DNA from: an uncultured Bacteroidales bacterium
GTDB taxonomy: Bacteria; Bacteroidota; Bacteroidia; Bacteroidales; UBA932
Reading direction: 5' to 3'
Length of the DNA stretch: 39,797 bases
Assembly: GCA_944326315.1 (NCBI GenBank)
Contig: CALVDP010000020.1
Coordinates: forward strand, 1-39,797
The translations under genes were made by a program, and so were the position numbers. The notes beneath the pieces were generated by a model that did not search any database, was not told the DNA's origin, and saw only the letters and a list, made by a program, of their open reading frames with translations. Within the stretch, counting starts at the first letter, position 1. The number at the start of each line of letters is the position of its first letter. Of this stretch, positions 15,913 to 24,704 are shown piece after piece.

Positions 15913-18057
15913 ATGAAACTGATAACTGAAGTCGAATATTTTACCGAATGGGGTGAAGAGATCTTTCTGAGAGCGAATGGCTGTCTGTACAGAATGGATT
16001 ATCATGGAGACGGGAAATGGCATGCCGTGATAGATCGCCTTAAGCCGGGGCAGACATTAGAATACAGGTACGAGCTTCATTCAGGGGGCTTGTGCAGACG
16101 CACCGAATGGGATCCGCACATCGTGGCCATGCCTGAAGGGAATTCCCGCAAGCCCGTGCAAGTCACGGACAAATGGAATGATGTGCCCCAGGGTCTGCCT
16201 TTCCGCTCCGCACCTTTTGCCGACGGGGTGTTCCGGACAGTGCCTGGCAGGCTGTGGAAAGCCGCAGGTACGGCAATACCGGTGTTCTCCCTTCGTTCAG
16301 AAAGCGGATTCGGCATAGGCGAGTTCCATGACCTGAAACTTCTCGTGGACTGGGCAGCCTTGACCGGACAGAAAATCATACAGCTGCTTCCGGTCAATGA
16401 CACGACCATGACAGGTACATGGGAGGATTCGTATCCTTATAACGCCTGTTCGAGTTTCGCGCTTCATCCGCAGTTCATCCATCTTCCGGATGTCGGGGTG
16501 GCGGAGGATGAGGCTTATACAAGTCTCCGTGACGAGCTCAATGCCCTTCCGGAAGTGGACTACGAACGAGTGAACAGGGAAAAGCAGAGGCTTCTCAGGG
16601 AGGCATTCAGGACAAACGGGGCGAAAACGCTCAGGACCAGGGCCTGCAGGTCTTTTGTGGAGGAAAACAGGGACTGGCTCCTGCCTTACGCCATGTTCTG
16701 TGTGTTGAGGGACGCTTTCGGGACGGCAGATTTCTCCAGGTGGAAAAGTCCCGCTGGGCGGAAAACCGGAGAACGGACCGAAATTCAAGGTGACTTCACT
16801 GACTATGACAGAGTCAAGGCGGAGGCTTTCGCGGCAGGACACAAGAAGGAAATTGACTATCACTTCTATGTGCAGTATCATCTGCATGTCCAGCTGTCGG
16901 AAGCAAGGAATTATGCACGCGGCAAGGGCATTGTATTCAAGGGAGACCTGCCTATCGGGGTGAGCCGGACAAGCGCTGATGCATGGACTGGAAAGAAGCT
17001 TTTCAATATGGATTCACAGGCCGGCGCCCCGCCCGACGCATTTTCCGCAGACGGGCAGAACTGGGGCTTCCCTACGTACAACTGGGATGAAATGGCCAGG
17101 GACGGATACGCATGGTGGAAGTCGCGTCTGAAACACATGTCTCTCTATTTCGACGTGTTCAGAATAGACCACATCCTGGGCTTTTTCCGTATATGGGAGA
17201 TACCGCTGTCTGAAAAGAGCGGACTGATGGGGCATTTCAATCCTGCCCTGCCGTATTCCGAGGGCGAGCTGGCATCTTTGGGCTTCGATGTCCATGCTGC
17301 CGGACATGACGGGAACGATGTGCTTTTTGTAGAAGACCCGCGCAGAAAAGGCTGGTGGCATCCGAGGATAGCCGCACAGTTCACTTCCGCATATGCCGGA
17401 CTCGATCCAGGCCTCAGGCAGTCGTTTGACAGGCTTTATGACGATTTCTTCTATCGCAGACACAATGCTTTCTGGAAGGAATCCGCCATGCGCAAGCTCC
17501 CGCCGCTTCTTTCCGCCACGGGAATGCTTGCATGCGGGGAGGACCTGGGCATGATCCCGGACTGTGTGTCAGAGGTGATGAGGGAGTATCAGATACTTTC
17601 TCTTGAGATACAGCGGATGCCAAAGTCCGTGCATGAGGTCTTTGCTGATCCGGCGCATTATCCGTACTGCTCTGTCTGCACCACTTCTACGCATGACATG
17701 AATCCGATAAGAGCCTGGTGGGCGGAAGACCGTAAGGTGACGGATGATTTCTGGCACATGGTGATGCACAGAGAGGGAGAAGCTCCTGCGGATTGCGGGC
17801 CGTGGATATGCCGGGAGATTGTGCGGCTTCATCTGGAGTCGTCTTCAATGCTCGTTATACTTCCGCTTCAGGACTGGCTGTCTCTTGACGGTGATCTGAG
17901 AGCCCAGGACCCGACGAAGGAGAGGATAAACGTGCCTGCGATACCTCGGTATTACTGGAAATACAGGATGCATCTGACGCTGGAAACGCTTATCGCCAGC
18001 GATGCATTCAATTCTTCCCTACGGGAAATGATTTCGGATTCCGGCAGGTGCCAATGA
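15913..18057 (+). CDS. malQ: 4-alpha-glucanotransferase (GH77)
   Basis: Amylomaltase: transfers alpha-1,4-glucan segments between maltodextrins in the cytoplasm. The 714-residue protein has an N-terminal starch-binding-like segment (about 1-90) and a GH77 barrel with PPDAFSADGQNWGFPTYNW, the nucleophile Asp in DVFRIDHILGFFR, the acid/base Glu in ACGEDLGMIPD and the third Asp in STHDMNPIRAWW. Bacteroidota homologues often carry two CBM20 domains and reach about 890 residues; this one appears to keep only one. An upstream in-frame ATG (15781) would translate through three 13-bp DNA repeats and the promoter, so ATG 15913 is chosen. It pairs with the GH13 gene downstream for maltodextrin use. Confidence 0.92.
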   Translation: MKLITEVEYFTEWGEEIFLRANGCLYRMDYHGDGKWHAVIDRLKPGQTLEYRYELHSGGLCRRTEWDPHIVAMPEGNSRKPVQVTDKWNDVPQGLPFRSAPFADGVFRTVPGRLWKAAGTAIPVFSLRSESGFGIGEFHDLKLLVDWAALTGQKIIQLLPVNDTTMTGTWEDSYPYNACSSFALHPQFIHLPDVGVAEDEAYTSLRDELNALPEVDYERVNREKQRLLREAFRTNGAKTLRTRACRSFVEENRDWLLPYAMFCVLRDAFGTADFSRWKSPAGRKTGERTEIQGDFTDYDRVKAEAFAAGHKKEIDYHFYVQYHLHVQLSEARNYARGKGIVFKGDLPIGVSRTSADAWTGKKLFNMDSQAGAPPDAFSADGQNWGFPTYNWDEMARDGYAWWKSRLKHMSLYFDVFRIDHILGFFRIWEIPLSEKSGLMGHFNPALPYSEGELASLGFDVHAAGHDGNDVLFVEDPRRKGWWHPRIAAQFTSAYAGLDPGLRQSFDRLYDDFFYRRHNAFWKESAMRKLPPLLSATGMLACGEDLGMIPDCVSEVMREYQILSLEIQRMPKSVHEVFADPAHYPYCSVCTTSTHDMNPIRAWWAEDRKVTDDFWHMVMHREGEAPADCGPWICREIVRLHLESSSMLVILPLQDWLSLDGDLRAQDPTKERINVPAIPRYYWKYRMHLTLETLIASDAFNSSLREMISDSGRCQ

Positions 18058-18399
18058 GTTTAGTTCCGTAAATGACTGAAGCATTCATCCCGAAAGCAAC
18101 GCAGCAGACTGCCTGTTATTACCCTGTTATTTCGCCTGATTATTACATTAACGTGAATTCGATGAAATGAATGAAATGAATTTCAGAGAATTACCTCTAT
18201 AGAGGACGAAGTCCGGCGTAAGTTCTCCCCTACGCAGGGGAGAATTTAAGAGGGGTGACACGAAAAAGGAAAGGGATTTCGAAGAAATCGTAACGTCAGT
18301 TCGACGGAATCTCTGATATTGAACAGAATAATTCGTCGAACTGACGTTACATTATTACGCCGCCGACAGTAAGATATTGTGACAAGATAATCCGCTTTG
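18058..18399. other. GH77-GH13 intergenic region
   Basis: No gene. Bases 18149-18349 are copy 2 of the 201-bp element. The remaining 91 bp before it and 50 bp after it show no convincing promoter or hairpin. Confidence 0.7.
18149..18349 (-). repeat. 201-bp interspersed palindromic element, copy 2 (inverted)
   Basis: Reverse complement of copy 1, read as identical over all 201 bases. Its hairpin end faces the GH13 gene. ATTATTAC occurs just outside both ends (two bases from the left end, one base from the right), a possible but unproven target duplication. Confidence 0.9.
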
Positions 18400-20301
18400 A
18401 TGACAATGACAGATTTTGTTTCCGGCAACGTCAATCATGAATTTGATCCGGATACGGTGCCTGATGCCGGCGGGCGCGTATCCAGAGTCGAGCCGCTTTC
18501 ATGGTGGACAGGGATGAAGACCCCTTTGCAGCTCATGGTTTATGGCGAAAACATCTCAGGGGCAGCCGTCCGTATCGAGGGTGGCCGGGGTGTGAAGGTC
18601 TCCCGGATCTATCAGGCCGACAGCCCGGACTATCTGTTCATCGATGTGGAGATTGCGCCGGATGCCGCTCCAGGTACATATTATATCGTATTCGTCAGCG
18701 GTACAGAGACCTTCAGGTACGCGTACCGGATAAACGCGCGGGCCGCGGGCTCGTCCGCCAGAAAGAGCTTCACGACAGCGGACATGATATATCTCATCAT
18801 GCCTGACCGTTTTGCGAACGGAGACTCGTCCAACGATGCCACTGATGACACTGTCGAAAAACCGGACAGGGATGCTCCTTTCGGACGTCATGGCGGTGAT
18901 ATACAGGGTATTGTTGACCATCTCGGCTATATTGCCGACCTTGGCGCGACTGCGGTATGGTGCACGCCGATGCTTCTTGACAACGAACCGGAGGGCTCCT
19001 ATCACGGCTACGCCTGTGCCGACCATTACCGTATAGACCCGCGTTTCGGCTCCAATGAACTGTACCGGGAATTTGTGTCCAAGGCTCATGAATATGGACT
19101 TAAAGTGTTGATGGATATAGTGACGAACCACTGCGGGACAGCTCACTGGTGGATGAAGGACCTTCCGTTCAAGGATTGGATTCATACGTTCCCTGAATAT
19201 ACCGGGACAAATGTCTGTCTGTCGGCAGGTATGGATTCCAATGCGTCGGAGTACGACCGTAATCTCCAGGAAAGCGGCTGGTTCGTCCCTTCCATGCCGG
19301 ACATGAATTTGGACAATCCTTTCGTGCTGCAGTATTTCCGGCAGTGGGCCGTGTGGTGGATAGAGTATGCCGGACTTGACGGTTTCAGGGTGGACACATA
19401 TCCGTACAATGAGAAAGGCCCTATGAGCGGATGGTGCGCCGCCATACTGGAAGAATACCCGGATTTCAATATCGTCGGCGAATGCTGGACCTCCTCAATC
19501 CCGCAGCTGGCATACTGGCAGGGAGGGAATGCGAACAGGGACGGTTTTGACTCGCATCTGCCGTCGATAATGGATTTCCCTCTTCAGGAAGCCATCTGCA
19601 ATGCTCTCCCGACGGATTCTCATGCATGGGGCAAGGGCATGTCCAGAGTGTATGACTGTATCTCCCATGATTTCGTTTACCATGATCTGTCCCGGATGAT
19701 GATATTTCTCGGCAATCATGATATTGACCGTATCGGGGATGTCCTGAAGAAAAATCCGGACAGGCACAGGATAGCCCTGGCCATGTTGGCAACGATGAGG
19801 GGGATTCCACAGCTGTTCTACGGAGACGAGATGATGTTCGTCTCGAAAGACCGTTCGCAGGGGCATGGCGGTCTTCGGGTGGATTTCCCGGGAGGCTGGC
19901 AGGGTGACAGCATGGACCTGTTTTCGGCAGAAGGCAGGGCCTCTGCGGTGGTGAATACGGACGGGAAGCCTGTCTCTGAAGGATTTGCGGCAGCAATGCA
20001 TGATTATACGCGCAAGCTTTTCCAGTGGAGGAAAGGCAAGAAAGTGATCCACGACGGTAAGACGCTCCATTTCCTGTCACGGGACAATACCTACGCCTAT
20101 TTCCGCTATGATGATACTGACGCCGTGTTCGTATTCATCAACAACTCCCGTGGCCGGAAGCGCGTTCCATGGTCTCATTATGCGGAAATTGCCGGCAGTC
20201 TGCATGGCGGACGCAATGTCCTGACCGGAGACCCAGCCGAGGTGTCGGATTCCACCGTCGTCGGGCCGCGCCAGGTGCTCATTGTCGAGTACAGCCGATA
20301 A
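18400..20301 (+). CDS. GH13 alpha-amylase / cyclomaltodextrinase-like hydrolase
   Basis: A 633-residue glycoside hydrolase acting on alpha-1,4-glucans. An N-terminal beta domain (RVEPLSWWTGMKTPLQLMVYG, as in Bacteroides SusA-type neopullulanases) is followed by the catalytic barrel: DIVTNHCG, nucleophile Asp in GFRVDTYPYN, acid/base Glu in NIVGECW, and FLGNHDIDRIG. SusA-type enzymes normally have a signal peptide; here the frame begins MTMTDFVSGNVNHEF with no hydrophobic segment, and stop codons lie upstream in frame, so it is predicted cytoplasmic. The start is uncertain (ATG 18400 or 18406, no clear Shine-Dalgarno). The 201-bp element lies only 50 bp upstream. Confidence 0.9.
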   Translation: MTMTDFVSGNVNHEFDPDTVPDAGGRVSRVEPLSWWTGMKTPLQLMVYGENISGAAVRIEGGRGVKVSRIYQADSPDYLFIDVEIAPDAAPGTYYIVFVSGTETFRYAYRINARAAGSSARKSFTTADMIYLIMPDRFANGDSSNDATDDTVEKPDRDAPFGRHGGDIQGIVDHLGYIADLGATAVWCTPMLLDNEPEGSYHGYACADHYRIDPRFGSNELYREFVSKAHEYGLKVLMDIVTNHCGTAHWWMKDLPFKDWIHTFPEYTGTNVCLSAGMDSNASEYDRNLQESGWFVPSMPDMNLDNPFVLQYFRQWAVWWIEYAGLDGFRVDTYPYNEKGPMSGWCAAILEEYPDFNIVGECWTSSIPQLAYWQGGNANRDGFDSHLPSIMDFPLQEAICNALPTDSHAWGKGMSRVYDCISHDFVYHDLSRMMIFLGNHDIDRIGDVLKKNPDRHRIALAMLATMRGIPQLFYGDEMMFVSKDRSQGHGGLRVDFPGGWQGDSMDLFSAEGRASAVVNTDGKPVSEGFAAAMHDYTRKLFQWRKGKKVIHDGKTLHFLSRDNTYAYFRYDDTDAVFVFINNSRGRKRVPWSHYAEIAGSLHGGRNVLTGDPAEVSDSTVVGPRQVLIVEYSR

Positions 20302-20407
20302 TTTTCTCCGGAACCGGATCCGGCTCCATATCGGGATATCTCCGAAAGCGTACCGCATCCGTGCGCATGTAAAGCATGTTGAAGCATGTCCACATGTCAG
20401 ATGAATA

Positions 20408-20440
20408 TTTGGAGAATTGGAAATGATTTTTATAACTTTG
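20408..20440 (+). promoter_or_regulatory. Promoter of rdgB-recO
   Basis: TTTG (20408-20411), 21 bp, TAACTTTG (20433-20440). The predicted start site near 20446 leaves only about 7 nt before ATG 20453, which favours ATG 20471 as the rdgB start. Confidence 0.7.
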
Positions 20441-20470
20441 CGGCGGATTTAGATGAAATACAAAGCAGTT

Positions 20471-21106
20471 ATGAAAATGGTTTTTGCAACGGGCAATAGC
20501 GGAAAACTGCGTGAGGCATCAGAGATTTTAGGCAAGGGATTTGAGCTCGTTACCCCTGCACAGATGGGAATCAATGAAGAGATTCCAGAGACAGGCACGA
20601 CCCTGAGGGCCAATTCGCAGCAGAAAGCGGACTATATCTGGCAGCATTGCCATACGGATTGTTTCGCTGATGATACAGGGCTTGAGGTCGATGTGCTGGG
20701 CGGTGCCCCGGGCGTCCATACGGCAAGATATGCCGGTGAGGACAAGGATTTCGGGAAGAACATGGACAAACTTCTCGACGAACTTGCCAGAAAGGAGATG
20801 GAGGCGTCGCTTATGAGGTCGATTGGGATTACTCCAAAGAAAAATCTTCGCCGGGCGCGTTTCAAGAGCGTCGTCACCCTCATTCTCGGAGGTGAAAGGC
20901 ATTTTTTCACCGGTGTGCTTGAGGGCAGGATAGCCAGATGCCGGTCAGGAAACGGCGGTTTCGGGTATGACCCCGTGTTTGTCGCAGACGAGTATCCGGA
21001 GACTACGCTGGCCGGAATTTCAGAGGAACAGAAGAATTCAATATCCCACAGAGGCAAGGCGTTGAGGGCCATGGCCGCATTTCTGAAGGACGGAGCTGAA
21101 GCATGA
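20471..21106 (+). CDS. rdgB: XTP/dITP diphosphatase (RdgB/HAM1)
   Basis: Removes non-canonical purine nucleotides (XTP, ITP) from the pool. The 211-residue protein begins MKMVFATGNSGKLREA, the family's phosphate-binding motif, and continues with FADDTGLEVDVLGGAPGVHTARYAG and NGGFGYDPVF. An ATG at 20453 would add six residues but leaves almost no leader. Its last codon overlaps recO (ATGA), pairing nucleotide-pool cleaning with DNA repair. Confidence 0.93.
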   Translation: MKMVFATGNSGKLREASEILGKGFELVTPAQMGINEEIPETGTTLRANSQQKADYIWQHCHTDCFADDTGLEVDVLGGAPGVHTARYAGEDKDFGKNMDKLLDELARKEMEASLMRSIGITPKKNLRRARFKSVVTLILGGERHFFTGVLEGRIARCRSGNGGFGYDPVFVADEYPETTLAGISEEQKNSISHRGKALRAMAAFLKDGAEA

Positions 21107-21753
21107 ACAGTTCCGAATTCATCCTGCTGCACACTACAAGGTTCGGGGAGAACTCCATGATTCTCCATACCCTGTCCAGGGAATATGGCAGGAAGGGGCT
21201 TTTTGTCAGGAACATATCGCGCAGGTCTGTAACATCGGTATTTTTCCCTCTTGCGATACTGGAAGCGGACATAACAGACAATTCAAGGTCGAAATTGTCC
21301 AATGCCAGGAATTTCGCACTGGTATATCCGCTGAACGGAATCCGGAACAACCTGAGCAAAAGCGCGATTGCCATGTTCATAAGCGAAGTCCTGTACCGGG
21401 TGATCCGGGACGGGATGCAGGATGATGCCCTTTATGACATGTGTGTGAAGGATATTATGCTGCTGGATGCGATGGAGGCTGACTTCAGCAATTTCCAGCT
21501 GTACTTCCTGCTGGAATTCATCATCGCCCTGGGATTCAGCCCGGAGCCAAGGGACCTGCAGCCGTTCATGGGCGGGAATATGCCCCTGGTGTCGGAGTTC
21601 TCCGGCTTGCCGTTTTCGGAAGCCATGCTGGTGCCGATGTCCGGCGAACTCCGCAACGATATTGCGGAGAAGCTTCTGAAATATATTGAATACCATACGG
21701 AATCGGCTGTGAATGTCAATTCGTTGAAAGTCCTCAGGGAGCTTTTCAAGTGA
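21103..21753 (+). CDS. recO: DNA repair protein RecO
   Basis: Loads RecA at gaps with RecR in the RecFOR pathway. The 216-residue protein has the N-terminal OB fold (ILLHTTRFGENSMILHTLSREYGRKGLFVRN) and the helical C-terminal part (LYFLLEFIIALGFSP then PFSEAMLVP and HTESAVNVNSLKVLRELF). The zinc-finger cysteines of some RecO proteins are absent, as in most Bacteroidota versions. ATGA overlap with rdgB. Copy 3 of the 201-bp element begins 18 bp after the stop. Confidence 0.88.
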   Translation: MNSSEFILLHTTRFGENSMILHTLSREYGRKGLFVRNISRRSVTSVFFPLAILEADITDNSRSKLSNARNFALVYPLNGIRNNLSKSAIAMFISEVLYRVIRDGMQDDALYDMCVKDIMLLDAMEADFSNFQLYFLLEFIIALGFSPEPRDLQPFMGGNMPLVSEFSGLPFSEAMLVPMSGELRNDIAEKLLKYIEYHTESAVNVNSLKVLRELFK

Positions 21754-21770
21754 GTGCTGATATTCATATT

Positions 21771-21971
21771 TAACGTCAGTTCGACGAATTATTCTGTTCA
21801 ATATCAGAGATTCCGTCGAACTGACGTTACGATTTCTTCGAAATCCCTTTCCTTTTTCGTGTCACCCCTCTTAAATTCTCCCCTGCGTAGGGGAGAACTT
21901 ACGCCGGACTTCGTCCTCTATAGAGGTAATTCTATGAAATTCATTCCATTCATTTCATCGAATTCACGTTA
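21771..21971 (+). repeat. 201-bp interspersed palindromic element, copy 3
   Basis: Same orientation and length as copy 1, with two base differences, both near the right end. It fills the gap between converging recO and the U32 gene and ends one base before the U32 stop codon, so its hairpins are the only candidate terminators for either gene. Confidence 0.9.
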
Positions 21972-21972
21972 T

Positions 21973-23223
21973 TTATTCTTCGACCCACAGATAGACTTTG
22001 TCCGAGCGACGTAATTTCCCGGTAACGGACGTGTCTACCGGTATGGAGCAGTATGTCCCCTTGCCGGCTTCCTCCACAGGCTTCAGGTCTACCCTTATCT
22101 CCTTGACCTTGAGCTCCGCCACACCTGTCGAGGCACCGATGACAAGGATGTCGTCCCCGACCTTGAGCGGGGCGGATTCCACCAATATCTCGGCGACTCC
22201 GATTTTGGCGAACCAGTTGGTCACTTTCCCGCAGTAGATTTTTCGCCTGGTGGCCTTGCTGCCATAGACTTCGCTCCATTCCCCGAGCCTTGCCCCCTGG
22301 TAATAGCCGTCCCAGAAGCCACGGTTGAATACTTCCGCAAGTTCTTTTTTCAGCGCTCCGGCCAGTTCCGGAGTGTATTTGCCGTCACACACCGCATCGG
22401 CTGCCCGGCGGTAACAGGACGCTGTCCTTTTCACATATTCCGCGGACCTTGCCCTGCCTTCGATCTTGAACACGGACACTCCGGCGTCTATGATCTTGTC
22501 CATGAATTCTATGGTGCAGAGATCCTTCGGGGACATGATGTATTTGTTGTCCACCACGAGTTGATTCCCGGTCTCGAGGTCTGTCACTTCATATCCGCGC
22601 CTGCAAATCTGGTAGCATGAGCCTCTGTTGGCCGACGCCCCGTATTCATGCAGGCTGAGATAGCATTTGCCGGAAATGGCCATGCACAAAGCCCCGTGGG
22701 CGAACATCTCTATGCCGACCTTGCGTCCGGACGGGCCCTTGATGTCTTCGGAATCTATTATCGACCTGATTTCCTTTACCTGATGCAGGTTCAGTTCTCG
22801 TGCAAGCACGATGACATCCGCATATTGCGCATAGAAACGCAGCGCTTCGGCATTCGATATGCTGAGCTGGGTCGAAATGTGTACCTCGATCCCGATCCGG
22901 CGTGCATACATTATGGCAGCCATGTCTGAAGCTATGACAGCTGTGATACCTGCATCTTTCGCGGCATCGAGGGTCCTGCGCATGTCTTCCAGATCTTCCT
23001 GGTACAGGACGATGTTCAGCGTCAGGTAGGATCTGACCCCGTTCTCCCTGCATATCCTGCAGATTTCCGGAAGATCCTCCATCTTGAAATTGTTTGCGGA
23101 ATGTGACCGCATGTTCAGTCTCTCGACACCGAAGTAGACGGAATCCGCCCCGCCTTGGATAGCTGCCTGCAGACATTCGAAATTGCCGGCAGGCGCCATT
23201 ATTTCCAGATCCTTGTGATTCAT
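21973..23223 (-). CDS. U32 family protein (RNA hydroxylation type)
   Basis: A 416-residue protein named as a peptidase but related to TrhP/RlhA, which use prephenate to hydroxylate tRNA or rRNA. Visible motifs are IMAPAGNFECLQAAIQGGAD and VYFGVERLNMRS at the N-terminus, the family region EMFAHGALCMAISGKCYLS, and cysteines in RGSCYQICRRGY that could bind an iron-sulfur cluster. The C-terminal segment forms a small beta domain ending KVYLWVEE. The ATG overlaps the stop of the polyprenyl synthase gene by 4 nt. Which RNA it modifies cannot be told from sequence. Confidence 0.85.
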   Translation of the reverse strand: MNHKDLEIMAPAGNFECLQAAIQGGADSVYFGVERLNMRSHSANNFKMEDLPEICRICRENGVRSYLTLNIVLYQEDLEDMRRTLDAAKDAGITAVIASDMAAIMYARRIGIEVHISTQLSISNAEALRFYAQYADVIVLARELNLHQVKEIRSIIDSEDIKGPSGRKVGIEMFAHGALCMAISGKCYLSLHEYGASANRGSCYQICRRGYEVTDLETGNQLVVDNKYIMSPKDLCTIEFMDKIIDAGVSVFKIEGRARSAEYVKRTASCYRRAADAVCDGKYTPELAGALKKELAEVFNRGFWDGYYQGARLGEWSEVYGSKATRRKIYCGKVTNWFAKIGVAEILVESAPLKVGDDILVIGASTGVAELKVKEIRVDLKPVEEAGKGTYCSIPVDTSVTGKLRRSDKVYLWVEE

Positions 23224-24236
23224 TTGTTCCTGCCTATAAGCCTGTCGGCATATCTGTGGAGCATCTCGTAACGCACCTTGCCGAGTCCTATAAGTCCGGC
23301 ATAGTTCATTGCCTGAGCATGGAGCTTGATGATCTCATACTTCACATCTTCATCAATGCCGAGAGCTTCGTATATTTCCTTGACCTTGTCTATCTTGGCC
23401 GTCTTCTCCGCCTCGTTGCCGGCTTTCATGTCCATGGCCCTGAGAAGTGCGGTCTTGCCGTGCGCCGGGTCTATCGCCCCCGTATTTTCCAGTTCCTCTC
23501 CCTTTTCCATTGCCCGGGTCAGCAGCCATGTCTTCTTGTTGTTTATGATGTCCCCGCCGATCTTTTTCCCGAAGATGGACGAATCTCCGTATGTGTCGAG
23601 GTAGTCGTCCGTAATCTGGAACGCAAGCCCGAGGTCATATCCGAACTTGTAGAGCAGATCGCAAGTCCTCTTGTCAGCACCGGCTATCAGTGCTCCCGTC
23701 TTGGCCGAGCAGGCGATCAGGACGGCTGTCTTCAGCCCTATCATTTTCATGTAGTCATCCATCGTGATGTCCCTGGTATTCTCGAAGTCCATGTCGTATT
23801 GCTGTCCTTCGCATACCTGTGCGGCCGTGGTGGAGAACAGTTCCAGAACTTCCGGCAGCACTTGTGCCGGAGCTTTCGCAATCCTCCTGTAACTGTCTAT
23901 TGACATCACGTCTCCTGAAAGTATGGCTGTGTTGCTGTCCCATTTCCGGTGTACTGTAGGAACACCACGGCGCATGTCGGAATTGTCCATGATGTCATCA
24001 TGAATCAGAGTGAAGCTGTGGAATACCTCAAGTGCAGCAGCCGGTTCAAGTATTTTCTCGTCAAAGCTGTCCTTGAAAAGAGCATAGGTGATCAGGCATA
24101 GCCGGGGACGCACCCTTTTCCCGCCGATTCCTATCATATAGCGCAGCGGGTCGTAAAGTCCTGCCGGCTCGTCGCTGAACACGATGTCCGAAAACATGCC
24201 GGACAGGGTGTCTTCAATCTGGTTTTCTGTTATCAT
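23220..24236 (-). CDS. Polyprenyl diphosphate synthase
   Basis: Chain-lengthening trans-prenyltransferase making an isoprenoid diphosphate (quinone side chain or similar). The 338-residue protein has GGKRVRPRLC, the first Asp-rich motif DDIMDNSDMRRG and the second DDYLD, with the Mg-binding Asp residues intact. The chain length made cannot be read reliably. The frame stays open 49 codons upstream, but those codons lie in the tandem repeat array and encode its repeats, so ATG 24236 is the start. The promoter sits in the first array unit. Confidence 0.9.
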   Translation of the reverse strand: MITENQIEDTLSGMFSDIVFSDEPAGLYDPLRYMIGIGGKRVRPRLCLITYALFKDSFDEKILEPAAALEVFHSFTLIHDDIMDNSDMRRGVPTVHRKWDSNTAILSGDVMSIDSYRRIAKAPAQVLPEVLELFSTTAAQVCEGQQYDMDFENTRDITMDDYMKMIGLKTAVLIACSAKTGALIAGADKRTCDLLYKFGYDLGLAFQITDDYLDTYGDSSIFGKKIGGDIINNKKTWLLTRAMEKGEELENTGAIDPAHGKTALLRAMDMKAGNEAEKTAKIDKVKEIYEALGIDEDVKYEIIKLHAQAMNYAGLIGLGKVRYEMLHRYADRLIGRNK

Positions 24237-24256
24237 GGTCTGAAAATCAATATTTG

Positions 24257-24287
24257 CAAATATACTCAGAAGCCGAGAGCAATGCAA
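24257..24287 (-). promoter_or_regulatory. Promoter of the polyprenyl synthase-U32 operon, in array unit 1
   Basis: On the minus strand TTG (24285-24287), 20 bp, TATATTTG (24257-24264). Both boxes belong to the tandem repeat unit, so units 2 and 4 carry the same pair further upstream. Confidence 0.65.
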
Positions 24288-24693
24288 GTTTACTTGCAAT
24301 TGCCGAGGCGCCACTGTATAAATGACGAAGTCAAATATACTCAGAAGCCGAGAGCAATGCAAATGAACTTGTTCAATTTGCATTGCCGAGGCGCAGCAGG
24401 ATATGTGGCGGAGCCAAATATCGAAGAAGCCGAGAGCAATGCAAGTTTACTTGCAATTGCCGAGGTGCCACTGTATAAATGACGAAGTCAAATATACTCA
24501 GAAGCCGAGAGCAATGCAAACAAACTTGTTTGATTTGCATTGCCGAGGCGCAGCAGGATATGTGGCCGCAGGCCAAATATCGAAGAAGCCGAGAGCATAC
24601 TTGGAGGCGCAACAGGATATGTGGCGGAGCCAAATATCGAAGAAGCCGAGAGCATTCTTGGCGGTTTTCAACCGGGGCGCAGCAGGATATGTG
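24257..24693 (-). repeat. Six-unit tandem array of promoter-like box plus hairpin
   Basis: Units begin CAAATAT at 24257, 24332, 24415, 24489, 24574 and 24631 (75, 83, 74, 85, 57 and 63 bp). Each starts CAAATAT(ACTC/CGA)AGAAGCCGAGAGCA. Units 1-4 then hold a hairpin GCAATGCAA...TTGCA(A)TTGC. Units 1 and 3 end CACTGTATAAATGACGAAGT and units 2 and 4-6 end in CAGCAGGATATGTG-type sequence, so 1+2 and 3+4 form a higher-order repeat of about 158 bp. Unit 5 has lost the hairpin and in unit 6 it is replaced. On the minus strand units 1, 2 and 4 present TATATTTG with TTG 20 bp upstream. Confidence 0.9.
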
Positions 24694-24704
24694 TAAAATT
24701 CTTT

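Noticed and set aside
19466-20080. Two long minus-strand ORFs inside the GH13 gene
   Set aside because: Both are antisense to catalytic motifs of the amylase and lack any domain signal.
24237-24383. 49-residue N-terminal extension of the polyprenyl synthase
   Set aside because: It consists of array repeat units and contains the promoter; family members begin near MITENQIEDTL.
24257-24693. CRISPR array
   Set aside because: Units are 57-85 bp with internal hairpins and alternate in two types; there are no constant short repeats with unique spacers and no cas genes.
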